DNA of 64,000 bases from Herbaspirillum sp. SJZ106. GTDB lineage: Bacteria; Pseudomonadota; Gammaproteobacteria; Burkholderiales; Burkholderiaceae_D. The notes under the pieces were generated by a model. The model was not told the DNA's origin. It was given only the letters and a program-made list of their open reading frames with translations, and searched no databases. Location: the NCBI RefSeq assembly GCF_006715495.1, contig NZ_VFNI01000002.1:558001-622000 (forward strand), given 5' to 3'. The position numbers were made by a program, and so were the translations under genes. Position 1 is the first letter of the stretch; every line of letters begins with the position of its first letter. Below are positions 11,867-21,344 of this stretch, in pieces.

Positions 11867-12517
11867 ATGACCCAACAACTGACGCTGGCGCTGTCCAAGG
11901 GCCGCATTTTCGAAGAAACCCTGCCGCTGCTGAAAGCCGCCGGCATCACCGTGGCCGAAGACCCGGAATCGTCGCGCAAGCTGATCCTGCCGACCAACGC
12001 CCCCGACGTGCGCGTGATCATCGTGCGCGCCTCCGACGTGCCGACCTACGTGCAATACGGTGCGGCCGACTTCGGCGTGGCCGGCAAGGACGTGCTGCTG
12101 GAGCATGGCGGCGAAGGCCTGTACCAGCCGATCGACCTCAACATCGCCAAGTGCCGCCTGTCGGTGGCGGTGCAGGAAGGCTTCGACTACGCCAACGCGG
12201 TGCGCCAGGGCGCGCGCCTGCGGGTGGTGACCAAATACGTCAAGACCGCGCGCGAGCACTTCGCCGCCAAGGGCGTGCACGTCGACCTGATCAAGCTGTA
12301 CGGCTCGATGGAGCTGGGCCCGCTGGTGGGCCTGTCGGACGCCATCGTCGACCTGGTCAGCACCGGCGGCACGCTGCGCGCCAACAAGCTGGTGGAAGTC
12401 GAGCACATCATCGACATATCTTCGCGCCTGGTGGTCAACCAGGCTGCGCTGAAGTTGAAGCGCGAACGCCTGCAGCCCATCCTCGACGCTTTCGAGAAGG
12501 CGTCCAAAGGCAAGTAA
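11867..12517 (+). CDS. hisG: ATP phosphoribosyltransferase, short form
   Basis: 216 residues, the short HisG(S) form lacking the C-terminal regulatory domain. It joins ATP and PRPP in the first step of histidine synthesis. The PRPP-binding signature is in [19 protein letters not shown]. Short HisG enzymes need the HisZ subunit for activity and feedback control; no hisZ is in this window. The ATG at 11867 starts the conserved [14 protein letters not shown]; an upstream extension to 11720 only overlaps murA in another frame. Confidence 0.96.
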   Translation: MTQQLTLALSKGRIFEETLPLLKAAGITVAEDPESSRKLILPTNAPDVRVIIVRASDVPTYVQYGAADFGVAGKDVLLEHGGEGLYQPIDLNIAKCRLSVAVQEGFDYANAVRQGARLRVVTKYVKTAREHFAAKGVHVDLIKLYGSMELGPLVGLSDAIVDLVSTGGTLRANKLVEVEHIIDISSRLVVNQAALKLKRERLQPILDAFEKASKGK

Positions 12518-12564
12518 GACCGTAACGAAACCAAGCCGAACCCAGCCGTATTGCAGGTGACCCC

Positions 12565-13878
12565 ATGAGCATTGCCATCCGAAAACTCGATTCCGCCGAC
12601 GCCGGCTTCCGCGACAAGCTGTCGGCCGTGCTGGCCTTCGAAGCCGGCGAAGACGAAGCCATCGACCGCGCCGCCGCCGGCATCCTGGCCGACGTCAAGG
12701 CGCGCGGCGACGCCGCCGTGCTGGAATACACGCAGCGTTTCGACCGCGTGCAGGCAGCCTCGCTGGCCGCGCTGGAAATCGGCAAGGAAGCTTTGCAGGC
12801 GGCATTGGCCGGCCTGTCCGAGACGCGCCGTGCGGCGCTGCAAGCCGCCGCCGACCGCGTGCGCGCCTATCACGAGCGCCAGAAGAAGGAGTGCGGCTCC
12901 GACGGTTTCCTGTACCGCGAGGCTGACGGCACCGAGCTGGGCCAGAAGGTCACGCCGCTGGACCGCGTCGGCATCTACGTGCCGGGCGGCAAGGCGGCCT
13001 ATCCCTCGTCGGTGCTGATGAACGCGATCCCGGCCAAGGTGGCCGGCGTGCAGGAAGTCATCATGGTGGTGCCCACGCCGGACGGCGTGAAGAACGAACT
13101 GGTGCTGGCCGCCGCCGCGATCGCTGGCGTGGACCGCGTGTTCACCATCGGCGGCGCGCAGGCGGTCGGCGCGCTGGCCTATGGCACGGCGACCATCCCG
13201 CAGGTGGACAAGATCGTCGGCCCCGGCAACGCCTACGTGGCCGCTGCCAAGCGCCGCGTGTTCGGCGTGGTCGGCATCGACATGATTGCCGGGCCTTCCG
13301 AGATCCTGGTGGTGTGCGACGGCAGCACCGACCCGGACTGGATCGCCATGGACCTGTTCTCGCAGGCCGAGCACGACGAGCTGGCGCAATCCATCCTGCT
13401 GTGCCCGGACGCCGATTACATCGCCAAGGTCGAAGTCTCGATCAACAAGTTGCTCGACGCCATGCCGCGCAAGGATGTAATCCGCACTTCGCTGACCGAC
13501 CGCGGCGCGTTGGTGAAAGTGCGCGACATGGAAGAGGCCTGCGAGATCGCCAACATGATCGCCGCCGAGCACCTGGAAATCTCCACCGAAGATCCGCAAC
13601 GCTGGGCCGACCGGATCCGCCACGCCGGCGCCATGTTCCTCGGCCGTTTTTCGTCCGAAGCGCTGGGCGACTACTGCGCCGGCCCCAACCACGTGCTGCC
13701 GACTTCGCGCACTGCGCGCTTTTCGTCGCCGCTGGGCGTGTACGACTTCCAGAAGCGCTCAAGCCTGATCCGGGTGTCTGAAGCCGGCGCCCAGACGCTG
13801 GGCAAGATCGCCGCGGAACTGGCCTATGGCGAGGGCTTGCAGGCGCACGCCCGTTCCGCCGAACTGCGCCTGAAGTGA
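12565..13878 (+). CDS. hisD: histidinol dehydrogenase
   Basis: 437 residues. Oxidises L-histidinol to L-histidine in two NAD-dependent steps, the last reactions of the pathway. Conserved features include [52 protein letters not shown] and the zinc/catalytic segment FSQAEHDE, with AAEHLEI later. Length is normal. It follows hisG by 47 bases, and its stop is four bases before the DNA methyltransferase gene. Confidence 0.97.
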   Translation: MSIAIRKLDSADAGFRDKLSAVLAFEAGEDEAIDRAAAGILADVKARGDAAVLEYTQRFDRVQAASLAALEIGKEALQAALAGLSETRRAALQAAADRVRAYHERQKKECGSDGFLYREADGTELGQKVTPLDRVGIYVPGGKAAYPSSVLMNAIPAKVAGVQEVIMVVPTPDGVKNELVLAAAAIAGVDRVFTIGGAQAVGALAYGTATIPQVDKIVGPGNAYVAAAKRRVFGVVGIDMIAGPSEILVVCDGSTDPDWIAMDLFSQAEHDELAQSILLCPDADYIAKVEVSINKLLDAMPRKDVIRTSLTDRGALVKVRDMEEACEIANMIAAEHLEISTEDPQRWADRIRHAGAMFLGRFSSEALGDYCAGPNHVLPTSRTARFSSPLGVYDFQKRSSLIRVSEAGAQTLGKIAAELAYGEGLQAHARSAELRLK

Positions 13879-13882
13879 TGCG

Positions 13883-14698
13883 ATGACGGCTGCCTCCGAC
13901 CCGTTTGCAGGCGAAGGCTGGCTGGATCGCGTGCATTGCGAGGATGCGCTGCAGGGGTTGCAGCGTATTCCGGACGGCAGCATCGACCTCCTGATCGCCG
14001 ACCCGCCGTACGGGCTGGGCAAGGACTACGGCAACGATTCCGACAAGCTCGACACCGCCGCATACCTGGCCTGGACCGAGCAATGGATCGATGCCGCGCT
14101 GCCCAAGCTCAAGGCCAACGGCAGTCTCTACATCTTTTTGACCTGGCGCTATTCGCCGGAGATCTTCGTCATGTTGAAGCAGCGCATGACCATGATCAAC
14201 GAGATCGTCTGGGATCGCCGCGTGCCCTCCATGGGCGGCAGCACCCGGCGTTACTCCTCGGTGCACGACACCATCGGTTTCTTTGCGCGCGCGAAGGATT
14301 ATTTCTTCGACCTCGACGCCATCCGCATCCCTTACGACGAGCAGACCAAGAAGGCGCGTTCGCGCGCCATCTTCGTCGGCGCCAAGTGGCTGGAGATGGG
14401 CTACAACCCCAAGGATGTCTGGAGCGTGTCGCGCCTGCACCGCGAACACAAGGAGCGCGCCGATCATCCCACTCAAAAGCCGCTGGAGATCGTCGAGCGC
14501 ATGATCAAGGCGTCCTGTCCGCCGGACGGCGTGGTGCTCGACCCGTTCATGGGCAGCGGCACCACGGCGGTGGCGGCGCGCCGCTGCGGCCGGCGTTTCG
14601 CCGGCTTCGAACTCAATCCCGATTACTGCGAACTGATCCGCCAGCGCCTTGAGGCGCTGGAACCTGCGAGCCAACAAGATGAACAAGTCACCGGCTGA
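13883..14698 (+). CDS. site-specific DNA methyltransferase, beta class (YhdJ-like)
   Basis: 271 residues. Catalytic motif IV DPPY is at residues 40-43 and the SAM-binding motif FMGSGTT at 222-228, the order that defines beta-class amino-methyltransferases (N6-adenine or N4-cytosine). HPTQKP at 195-200 is a further family motif. Overall layout resembles E. coli YhdJ, a solitary adenine methylase, and it lacks the extra C-terminal domain of CcrM. No restriction endonuclease gene is near. It starts four bases after hisD and its end overlaps the hisC start by about 20 bases, so it is expressed with the his operon. The recognition sequence cannot be predicted. Confidence 0.88.
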   Translation: MTAASDPFAGEGWLDRVHCEDALQGLQRIPDGSIDLLIADPPYGLGKDYGNDSDKLDTAAYLAWTEQWIDAALPKLKANGSLYIFLTWRYSPEIFVMLKQRMTMINEIVWDRRVPSMGGSTRRYSSVHDTIGFFARAKDYFFDLDAIRIPYDEQTKKARSRAIFVGAKWLEMGYNPKDVWSVSRLHREHKERADHPTQKPLEIVERMIKASCPPDGVVLDPFMGSGTTAVAARRCGRRFAGFELNPDYCELIRQRLEALEPASQQDEQVTG

Positions 14699-15791
14699 CC
14701 CAAGCCCCTGCGGCCCCTTGATTGCCAGCGTGATCCGTCCGCTGGTGCGCGGCTGGCAGGCGTATCACGTGCCTGACGCCGAGGGCATGCTCAAGCTGGA
14801 TGCGATGGAGAATCCCTACCTCCTGCCGCCCGAGCTGCGCCAGGCCCTGGCGCAGCGGCTGGCGCAGGCGGAACTGAACCGTTACCCGGTGCCGGGGTAT
14901 GTGCGCTTGAAAGAGGCGATCCGCAGCAAGCTGGGTGTGCCGGACGGCTATGACGTGCTGCTGGGCAACGGTTCGGATGAGCTGATTTCCATCCTGTCGA
15001 TGGCCTGCGCCGTGCCCGGCCGCAAGGTGCTGGCGCCGGAACCCAGCTTCGTGATGTATCAGGTGTCGGCGCTGGCCGCCGGGCTGGACTATGTCGGCGT
15101 GCCGCTGCGCGCCGACTTCACGCTGGATCTGCCGGCGATGCTGGCGGCGATGGAGTTGCATCGCCCGGCGCTCACCTATCTTTCCTATCCCAACAACCCG
15201 ACCGGTACGCTGTTCGACGCGGGCGACATCCTGCGCATCGTGCAAGCCGCCGCGCCGTATGGCCTGGTGGTGGTGGACGAGGCTTACCAGCCGTTCGCCC
15301 AGGCCAGCCTGATGCAGGCGTTGCCGCAGTTCAATAATCTGGTGGTGATGCGCACGGTGTCCAAGCTGGGGCTGGCCGGCATTCGCTTGGGCTATATGTC
15401 GGCCGCGCCGGCGCTGTTGCGCGAATTCGACAAGGTGCGCCCACCGTATAACATCAATGTATTGACCGAGACGGCCGCGCTGTTCATGCTGGAGCATCTC
15501 GACGTGCTGGAAGCGCAGGCTGCGGCGCTGCGTAGCGGCCGCGCGGACCTGATGGCGCAACTGGCGGCGCTGGACGGGGTGGAGGTATTCCCGTCGGCCG
15601 CCAACTTCGTGCTGATCCGGGTCCCGGATGCCGAGAAAGTTTTCGGCGCTTTGCTCGCCGGTAAGGTGCTGGTCAAAAATGCCGGTAAAATGCATGCATT
15701 GCTGCACAACTGTTTGCGTATTACCGTTAGCACACAAGAAGAAAATACCGCTTTCCTGACGGCGCTGAAACTGGCGCTGCAAGCGCAATGA
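14679..15791 (+). CDS. hisC: histidinol-phosphate aminotransferase
   Basis: 370 residues, a class I/II PLP aminotransferase that converts imidazole-acetol phosphate to histidinol phosphate. The PLP lysine is in [27 protein letters not shown] and [10 protein letters not shown] are the Asn/Asp/Tyr cofactor-contact segments. The ATG at 14679 gives the expected N-terminus and overlaps the 3' end of the methyltransferase gene in another frame; an in-frame TTG at 14649 would add ten residues. Confidence 0.95.
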   Translation: MNKSPADPSPCGPLIASVIRPLVRGWQAYHVPDAEGMLKLDAMENPYLLPPELRQALAQRLAQAELNRYPVPGYVRLKEAIRSKLGVPDGYDVLLGNGSDELISILSMACAVPGRKVLAPEPSFVMYQVSALAAGLDYVGVPLRADFTLDLPAMLAAMELHRPALTYLSYPNNPTGTLFDAGDILRIVQAAAPYGLVVVDEAYQPFAQASLMQALPQFNNLVVMRTVSKLGLAGIRLGYMSAAPALLREFDKVRPPYNINVLTETAALFMLEHLDVLEAQAAALRSGRADLMAQLAALDGVEVFPSAANFVLIRVPDAEKVFGALLAGKVLVKNAGKMHALLHNCLRITVSTQEENTAFLTALKLALQAQ

Positions 15792-15863
15792 GGCACTTGC
15801 GGCCGGCGCATCCGGAACCATCTTTGCAGAACCCTTTCGTTTGAATCCCGCTTTACCCTGACC

Positions 15864-16460
15864 ATGTCTACACCCAGAACCGCGGAAGTCGTCCGCAACA
15901 CCAACGAGACGCAGATCCGCGTCGCGATCAACCTGGACGGAACCGGCAAGCAAAAGCTCGATACCGGCGTGCCCTTCCTTGACCACATGCTGGACCAGAT
16001 CGCGCGCCACGGCCTGATCGACCTTGATATCGAAGCCAAGGGCGATCTGCATATCGACGCGCACCACACGGTGGAAGACGTGGGCATCACCCTGGGCCAG
16101 GCCTTCGCCAAGGCCATCGGCGACAAGAAGGGCATCCGCCGCTACGGCCATGCCTACGTGCCGCTGGACGAAGCGCTGTCGCGCGTGGTGATCGACTTCT
16201 CCGGCCGTCCCGGCCTGGAATACCACATCCCGTTCACCCGTTCGATGATCGGCGCGTTCGATGTCGACCTGACCAGCGAGTTCTTCCACGGTTTCGTCAA
16301 TCATGCGCAGGTGACCCTGCACATCGACAACCTGCGCGGCATCAATGCGCACCACCAGTGCGAGACCGTGTTCAAGGCATTCGGCCGCGCGCTGCGCATG
16401 GCCATCGAGCTCGACGAACGCGCCGCCGGCACGATTCCATCCACCAAGGGCAGCTTGTAA
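15864..16460 (+). CDS. hisB: imidazoleglycerol-phosphate dehydratase
   Basis: 198 residues, the monofunctional IGPD form without the histidinol-phosphatase domain of enteric HisB. Metal-binding motifs [20 protein letters not shown] and HHQCE are all present. It dehydrates imidazole glycerol phosphate to imidazole acetol phosphate. The phosphatase step must be supplied by a separate HisN-type enzyme outside this window. It follows hisC by 72 bases. Confidence 0.97.
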   Translation: MSTPRTAEVVRNTNETQIRVAINLDGTGKQKLDTGVPFLDHMLDQIARHGLIDLDIEAKGDLHIDAHHTVEDVGITLGQAFAKAIGDKKGIRRYGHAYVPLDEALSRVVIDFSGRPGLEYHIPFTRSMIGAFDVDLTSEFFHGFVNHAQVTLHIDNLRGINAHHQCETVFKAFGRALRMAIELDERAAGTIPSTKGSL

Positions 16461-16499
16461 TCACCAGTATCCGGCGCGCTGTGCGCCGGACTTTCCGAT

Positions 16500-17138
16500 A
16501 TGAACAAAATTGTTGTAGTGGATTACGGCATGGGCAACCTGCGCTCGGTAGCGCAAGCCCTGCGCCATGTCGCGCCGGAAGCCGACGTGCGCATTTCCGG
16601 CGAAGTCGCCGACATCCGCAATGCCGACCGCGTGGTGCTGCCCGGCCAGGGCGCCATGCCCGACTGCATGCGCTGCCTGCGCGAGTCCGGCCTGCAGGAA
16701 GCGGTGGTCGAGGCCTCGCGCAGCAAACCGCTGTTCGGCGTGTGCGTGGGCGAGCAGATGCTGTTCGACTGGAGCGAAGAAGGCGATACTCCCGGCCTGG
16801 GGCTGTTGCCGGGCAAGGTGGTGCGTTTTGAGCTGGACGGCCTGCTGCAGGACGACGGTTCGCGCTACAAGGTGCCGCAGATGGGCTGGAACCATGTGCG
16901 CCAGACGGCGCCGCATCCGTTGTGGGAAGGAATTGCGGACCATGCCTTCTTCTATTTCGTGCACAGTTTCTATGCCGTCCCCGCGGACCAGGCGCAGGTG
17001 GTCGGCCAGACTCCTTACGGCCGCGACTTCGCTTGCGCGGTGGCCCGCGATAATATCTTTGCAACCCAGTTCCACCCGGAAAAAAGTGCCGCCGCGGGTT
17101 TGCAGCTGTATCGGAATTTCGTACACTGGAAGCCCTGA
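16500..17138 (+). CDS. hisH: imidazole glycerol phosphate synthase, glutaminase subunit
   Basis: 212 residues, class I glutamine amidotransferase. The triad is visible as Cys82 ([10 protein letters not shown]), His192 and Glu194 ([11 protein letters not shown]). It releases ammonia from glutamine and channels it to HisF, which forms imidazole glycerol phosphate and AICAR. The N-terminal [16 protein letters not shown] is typical. It lies between hisB and hisA; hisF follows hisA. Confidence 0.97.
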   Translation: MNKIVVVDYGMGNLRSVAQALRHVAPEADVRISGEVADIRNADRVVLPGQGAMPDCMRCLRESGLQEAVVEASRSKPLFGVCVGEQMLFDWSEEGDTPGLGLLPGKVVRFELDGLLQDDGSRYKVPQMGWNHVRQTAPHPLWEGIADHAFFYFVHSFYAVPADQAQVVGQTPYGRDFACAVARDNIFATQFHPEKSAAAGLQLYRNFVHWKP

Positions 17139-17222
17139 TTTTTGTATTTAAGGCAAGTCCGGCAAATCCTGCCGGGCCTGCCTTGCCCACAAACTCCTTT
17201 TACAGATAGTCATACCGTAGCC

Positions 17223-18020
17223 ATGCTGCTGATACCCGCCATCGACCTGAAAGACGGTCATTGCGTCCGCCTGAAACAAGGCGATATGGAACAAGCCACC
17301 GTTTTCTCCGAAGACCCGGCGGAAATGGCCCTGCACTGGCTCAAGCAAGGCGCCCGCCGCCTGCACCTGGTCGACCTGAACGGCGCGTTCGCGGGCAAGC
17401 CCAAGAACGAGGCGGCGGTCAAGTCGATCCTCAAGGTCGTTGCCGCCTACGCCGAGGAAAACGGCGTCGAAGAGATTCCCGTGCAACTGGGCGGCGGCAT
17501 CCGCGATCTCGATACCATCGAGCGCTACCTGGATGACGGCCTGTCCTACATCATCATCGGCACCGCGGCGGTGAAGAACCCCGGTTTCCTGCATGACGCC
17601 TGCAGCGCCTTTCCCGGCCAGATCATCGTCGGCCTCGACGCCAAGGACGGCAAGGTCGCCACCGACGGCTGGAGCAAGCTGTCGGGCCACGAGGTGATCG
17701 ACCTGGCCAAGAAGTTCGAGGGCTATGGCTGCGAAGCCATCGTCTATACCGACATCGGCCGCGACGGCATGATGGGCGGCGTCAACATCGAAGCCACCGT
17801 GCGCCTGGCGCAGGCGGTGTCGATCCCCATCATCGCCTCGGGCGGCGTGCACAACATCAAGGATGTGGAAGCGCTGTGCGACGTGGAGGATGAGGGCATC
17901 GAGGCGGTCATCTGCGGCCGCTCGATCTATGAAGGCACGCTGGACCTGCGCAGCGCGCAGGATCGCGCCGACGAACTGACGCAAGCCGAAGGCGCGGATA
18001 CCGAAGCCGGCGGCGACTGA
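17223..18020 (+). CDS. hisA: ProFAR isomerase HisA
   Basis: 265 residues, a TIM barrel. The N-terminal catalytic Asp8 is in [11 protein letters not shown], with the second catalytic Asp in [13 protein letters not shown]. It isomerises ProFAR to PRFAR. The ATG at 17223 is chosen because the conserved sequence starts there; an upstream in-frame ATG at 17142 would add 27 residues with no family match. The C-terminal tail after SIYEGTLDL is somewhat longer and more acidic than usual. Confidence 0.96.
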   Translation: MLLIPAIDLKDGHCVRLKQGDMEQATVFSEDPAEMALHWLKQGARRLHLVDLNGAFAGKPKNEAAVKSILKVVAAYAEENGVEEIPVQLGGGIRDLDTIERYLDDGLSYIIIGTAAVKNPGFLHDACSAFPGQIIVGLDAKDGKVATDGWSKLSGHEVIDLAKKFEGYGCEAIVYTDIGRDGMMGGVNIEATVRLAQAVSIPIIASGGVHNIKDVEALCDVEDEGIEAVICGRSIYEGTLDLRSAQDRADELTQAEGADTEAGGD

Positions 18021-18045
18021 TGCAGCACATAAGGTAGCAAACAAG

Positions 18046-18810
18046 ATGGCCCTCGCAAAACGCATCATCCCCTGTCTCGACGTGACCGCCGGCCGCGTCG
18101 TGAAGGGGGTCAATTTTCTCGAATTGCGCGATGCCGGCGACCCGGTGGAGATCGCGCGGCGTTATGACGAGCAGGGCGCCGACGAGCTGACCTTCCTCGA
18201 CATCACCGCTTCCTCCGATGGCCGCGACCTGATCCTCGACATCATCGAAGCGGTCGCCTCGCAGGTCTTCATCCCGCTGACGGTGGGCGGCGGCGTGCGC
18301 GCGGTCGACGATGTGCGCCGCCTGCTCAACGCCGGCGCCGACAAGGTCGGCATCAACACTTCCGCCGTCACCAACCCGCAACTGGTGGCCGATGCCGCCA
18401 GCAAGTACGGTTCGCAATGCATCGTGGTGGCGATCGACGCCAAGCGCGCCGGCGACGGCAAGTGGGAGGTCTACACCCACGGCGGCCGCAAGGCCACCGG
18501 CCTGGATGCGGTCGAATGGGCGCGCAACATGGCGCGCCTGGGCGCCGGCGAGATTCTCTTGACCAGCATGGACCGCGACGGCACCAGGAGCGGTTTCGAC
18601 CTCGATCTCACGCGCGCGGTATCGGAAGCGGTGAGCATTCCGGTGATCGCCTCGGGCGGCGTCGGCGGCCTGCAGGACCTGGCCGACGGCATTACCCGCG
18701 GCCGTGCCGATGCGGTGCTGGCCGCCAGCATCTTCCACTATGGCCAGCACACCGTGCAGGAAGCCAAGCGCTTCATGGCCGACCAGAACATTCCAATGAG
18801 GCTGGCATGA
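18046..18810 (+). CDS. hisF: imidazole glycerol phosphate synthase, cyclase subunit
   Basis: 254 residues, a TIM barrel paralogous to HisA. Catalytic aspartates are seen in [13 protein letters not shown] (Asp11) and [14 protein letters not shown]. It uses ammonia from HisH to convert PRFAR to imidazole glycerol phosphate plus AICAR. The stop overlaps the hisI start by four bases (ATGA), indicating coupled translation. Confidence 0.97.
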   Translation: MALAKRIIPCLDVTAGRVVKGVNFLELRDAGDPVEIARRYDEQGADELTFLDITASSDGRDLILDIIEAVASQVFIPLTVGGGVRAVDDVRRLLNAGADKVGINTSAVTNPQLVADAASKYGSQCIVVAIDAKRAGDGKWEVYTHGGRKATGLDAVEWARNMARLGAGEILLTSMDRDGTRSGFDLDLTRAVSEAVSIPVIASGGVGGLQDLADGITRGRADAVLAASIFHYGQHTVQEAKRFMADQNIPMRLA

Positions 18811-19313
18811 GCATCAGCGCCAAGTGGCTGAACAAGGTCAAATGGGATGAGGTCGGCCTGGTGCCGGTGATCACCCAGGAAGTCGGCAGCAACGACGTGC
18901 TGATGTTCGCCTGGATGAACCGCGAGGCGCTGGCCAGGACGGTTGAGATCGGCCAGGCCGTCTACTGGAGCCGCTCGCGCAAGAAGCTGTGGCACAAGGG
19001 CGAGGAGTCCGGCCACTTCCAGAAGGTGCACGAGATCCGCCTCGACTGCGACGAAGACGTGGTGCTGCTCAAGGTCGAGCAGGTGGCCGGCATCGCCTGC
19101 CACACCGGCCGCCATTCCTGTTTCTTCCAGAAGTTCGACGGCAGCGCCGACAATGGCGAATGGCTGACCGTCGAGCCGGTATTGAAGGATTTGCCGCCGG
19201 GCGCCGGCGGCGCGCCTGTGGCCAAGGCCGAGAAGGCCGCGGACAAGCCCAGGCGCACGCGCAAGACCGCTGACGCGGCCAAGGATACCGAACCGGGCAA
19301 GAGCGAATCATGA
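18807..19313 (+). CDS. hisI: phosphoribosyl-AMP cyclohydrolase with C-terminal extension
   Basis: 168 residues. The HisI domain fills about residues 1-125, with [11 protein letters not shown], the zinc and magnesium ligands in LDCDEDV, and [11 protein letters not shown]. It opens the adenine ring of PR-AMP. The last ~40 residues are a low-complexity Ala/Lys/Arg tail ([19 protein letters not shown]) not needed for the fold and not usual in HisI. Overlaps of four bases with both hisF and hisE show tight coupling. Confidence 0.95.
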   Translation: MSISAKWLNKVKWDEVGLVPVITQEVGSNDVLMFAWMNREALARTVEIGQAVYWSRSRKKLWHKGEESGHFQKVHEIRLDCDEDVVLLKVEQVAGIACHTGRHSCFFQKFDGSADNGEWLTVEPVLKDLPPGAGGAPVAKAEKAADKPRRTRKTADAAKDTEPGKSES

Positions 19314-19648
19314 GCGAAACATTGAAGCGCCTGGCCGAAGTCATCGAGTCGCGCAAGCTGGCCAACGGCGGCAACCCTGAAAAATCGTATGTCGCCAAGC
19401 TGTTTGCCAAGGGCGACGACGCCATCCTCAAGAAGATCGGCGAGGAAGCCACCGAAACCGTGATGGCCGCCAAGGATGCCCGGATCTCGGGCGACAAGTC
19501 CAAGGTGCTCTACGAGTGCGCCGACCTCTGGTTCCATTCCATGGTGATGCTGGCCCAGTTCGACCTGAAGCCCCAGGACGTGCTCGACGAGCTGGCGCGC
19601 CGCGAAGGCCTTTCCGGCCTAGAAGAAAAAGCCGCGCGCAAGGATTGA
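19310..19648 (+). CDS. hisE: phosphoribosyl-ATP diphosphatase
   Basis: 112 residues, the stand-alone PRA-PH enzyme of the all-alpha MazG-like group. Its acidic metal site is in [16 protein letters not shown], and [12 protein letters not shown] forms the later helix. It hydrolyses PR-ATP to PR-AMP, the second step of histidine synthesis; in enterics it is fused to HisI but here it is separate, with a four-base overlap. It ends the recognisable histidine genes of the operon. Confidence 0.96.
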   Translation: MSETLKRLAEVIESRKLANGGNPEKSYVAKLFAKGDDAILKKIGEEATETVMAAKDARISGDKSKVLYECADLWFHSMVMLAQFDLKPQDVLDELARREGLSGLEEKAARKD

Positions 19649-19681
19649 GCGCCATCCCCCCTATCTACGCAGGAGAACGGT

Positions 19682-20062
19682 TTGGACAATTGCATTTTCT
19701 GTAAGATCGCCGCCGGTGAAATCCCGTCGAAGAAGCTGTACGAAGATGAGGATCTGATTGCCTTCCATGACATCAACCCGGCCGCGCCGGTGCATTTCCT
19801 GATCGTGCCGCGCCGGCATATCGCCACGCTGTCCGATTGCGGTCCCGGGGAGGCCGCCTTGTTGGGTAAAATGGCGCTGCTCGCGCCCAGGCTGGCGGCC
19901 GAGCAGGGCTGCGGCTTCCAGCTCGACGCCGACGGCAACCGCAGCGGCGGTTTCAAGACGCTGTTCAATACCGGACCGGATGGCGGGCAGGAGGTGTACC
20001 ATCTGCATATGCACGTCATTGGCGGCCCGCACCCGTGGCGGGTACGCTTCGTGCAACAATAA
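19682..20062 (+). CDS. HIT-family nucleotide-binding protein (HinT-like)
   Basis: 126 residues. The histidine triad is HLHMHVIGG near the C-terminus; CIFCKIAAGEIPSK at the N-terminus is the usual HIT opening with a possible zinc pair. Family members hydrolyse purine nucleoside phosphoramidates. The start is a TTG at 19682 with AGGAGAA nine bases upstream, which decides the start in the absence of an ATG. It follows hisE by 33 bases, a common arrangement in betaproteobacteria. Confidence 0.93.
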   Translation: MDNCIFCKIAAGEIPSKKLYEDEDLIAFHDINPAAPVHFLIVPRRHIATLSDCGPGEAALLGKMALLAPRLAAEQGCGFQLDADGNRSGGFKTLFNTGPDGGQEVYHLHMHVIGGPHPWRVRFVQQ

Positions 20063-20142
20063 TGAGCCGGCGCGCATGCAGCGCCGGCAGAGACAAGGAA
20101 CGTTTTGTAGACAGGGCAGGGATGTCCGCTTAGGAGAAGAGA

Positions 20143-20349
20143 ATGGGTTCGTTCAGTATTTGGCATTGGCTGATTGTTCTGGTGATCGTCATGCTGGTTT
20201 TCGGCACCAAGAAGCTCAGCAACATGGGCTCCGACCTGGGCAAGGCCGTCAAGGGTTTCAAGGATGGCGTCAAGGGCGCTGAAGACGAGCCGGCCAAGGA
20301 TCAGGCCATCGATGTCCAGGCCAAGGAAAAAGACAAGTCCGGCAGCTGA
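20143..20349 (+). CDS. tatA: twin-arginine translocase subunit TatA
   Basis: 68 residues. A short N-terminal membrane helix ([14 protein letters not shown]), the FGTKKL hinge and an amphipathic helix ([18 protein letters not shown]) give the TatA profile, followed by a charged tail. TatA oligomers form the passage for folded proteins bearing twin-arginine signals. AGGAGAAGAG lies just upstream of the ATG. It leads tatB by an unusually long gap of 182 bases. Confidence 0.95.
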   Translation: MGSFSIWHWLIVLVIVMLVFGTKKLSNMGSDLGKAVKGFKDGVKGAEDEPAKDQAIDVQAKEKDKSGS

Positions 20350-20531
20350 TCAAGCGGCGCCTGTTGCGCCTCCGGTGCGTCGGCGCTATGCCGCATGCGC
20401 GAGGGACGCGTTGCAGGCCGCCTCCAGATTTCCGCGTTCGCCGCTGGTGCGGCGGGCGCGTCCACCGCGCCTCGTTGCGCCTAGCCTGTCGTACTTTGCC
20501 TGGCGTACTTTGTCATTAATGTCCAAGACCC
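20350..20531. repeat. tatA-tatB spacer with short direct repeats
   Basis: The 182-bp spacer contains CGTACTTTG twice, 14 bases apart (20490-20498 and 20504-20512), and two related GCGCCT...GTTGCGCCT segments near 20357 and 20468. No coding frame or terminator is convincing. The repeats may be chance in GC-rich DNA or remnants of insertion. Confidence 0.3.
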
Positions 20532-21056
20532 ATGATTGATATCGGCCTTTCCAAGCTGGCCCTGATCGGCGTGGTCGCGCTGGTCGTGATCGGCCCCGAG
20601 CGGCTGCCCAAGGTGGCGCGCATGGCCGGCACCCTGTTCGGCCGCGCGCAGCGCTACATCAACGACGTCAAGAGCGAGGTCAGCCGCGAGATCGAGCTGG
20701 ACGAGCTGCGCAAGATGCAAAAGGATGTGGAGCAGGCCGCCAGCGACGTGTCGGGCAGCATCCACAAGAGCATGTCCGACACCGAAGCATCGCTCAACGA
20801 CGCCTGGAACGGCAATGACGGCGCTGCGGCCGGCGACAGCGCCGCAGCGGACGCAAGCAGCTGGAGCCGCACGCCCAATGCCGACATGCTCTCGATCAAG
20901 GCCAAGGCATTCCGCCGCAAGAAACTGGCGCGCACCACCGCCGTCCCGGCATGGTACAAGCACCAGAGCGGGCGCAAGACGCGCGTCATCTCGGCCTCGG
21001 CGCGAGTGGCAAAATATCGTCCGATCGGCGCCGGCAAGTCGGCCGGTTTCTTTTAA
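20532..21056 (+). CDS. tatB: twin-arginine translocase subunit TatB
   Basis: 174 residues. N-terminal helix MIDIGLSKLALIGVVALVVIG with the conserved Glu-Arg-Leu-Pro of TatB (GPERLPKVARMAGTLFGRAQ), then a long amphipathic and acidic region. TatB binds TatC to form the signal-peptide receptor. The last residues (SARVAKYRPIGAGKSAGFF) are not family-typical. The TAA stop at 21054-21056 lies inside a 5-bp repeat bordering a putative mobile element, so the 3' end may have been affected by insertion. Confidence 0.94.
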   Translation: MIDIGLSKLALIGVVALVVIGPERLPKVARMAGTLFGRAQRYINDVKSEVSREIELDELRKMQKDVEQAASDVSGSIHKSMSDTEASLNDAWNGNDGAAAGDSAAADASSWSRTPNADMLSIKAKAFRRKKLARTTAVPAWYKHQSGRKTRVISASARVAKYRPIGAGKSAGFF

Positions 21057-21291
21057 CCTAGATCCAGCAGTTGACCGCTTGCTATCTCCTTGGAAATCCG
21101 CATGAACACAAGCATTATCCGAATCAATACCGCTCTCCTTGTTGGTGAGAGCGCTATGCATTCGCCGGCACCGTGCTCACCGCGCCATGCGACGTTGCTC
21201 CTCCTTGCACACAGTAGTGCGCCGCGTCGTCGCGCCTTGCCTGGCACGCCGATCACGGCACCGGCGAACACATTCAACTGCCGGATCTAGG
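21057..21291. mobile_element. putative 235-bp MITE-like element with inverted ends
   Basis: The ends are an 18-bp inverted repeat with 17 matches: left CCTAGATCCAGCAGTTGA (21057-21074), right TCAACTGCCGGATCTAGG (21274-21291). Both sides are flanked by TTTAA (21052-21056 and 21292-21296), a 5-bp target duplication. There is no transposase. Removing the element plus one TTTAA leaves tatB and tatC about 48 bases apart. From memory the CCTAGAT end resembles IS1380-family ends such as ISEcp1, and the AT-rich 4-5-bp duplication fits that family. Confidence 0.65.
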
Positions 21292-21344
21292 TTTAATCCC
21301 GACGGCACCCCGCTTCCTCACCTTACTTTTGCGCAGCAAACTCC

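Noticed and set aside
21090..21290. 66-codon frame inside the tatB-tatC element
   Set aside because: It ends at a stop inside the right inverted repeat, has no ribosome-binding site of note and no transposase-like residues.
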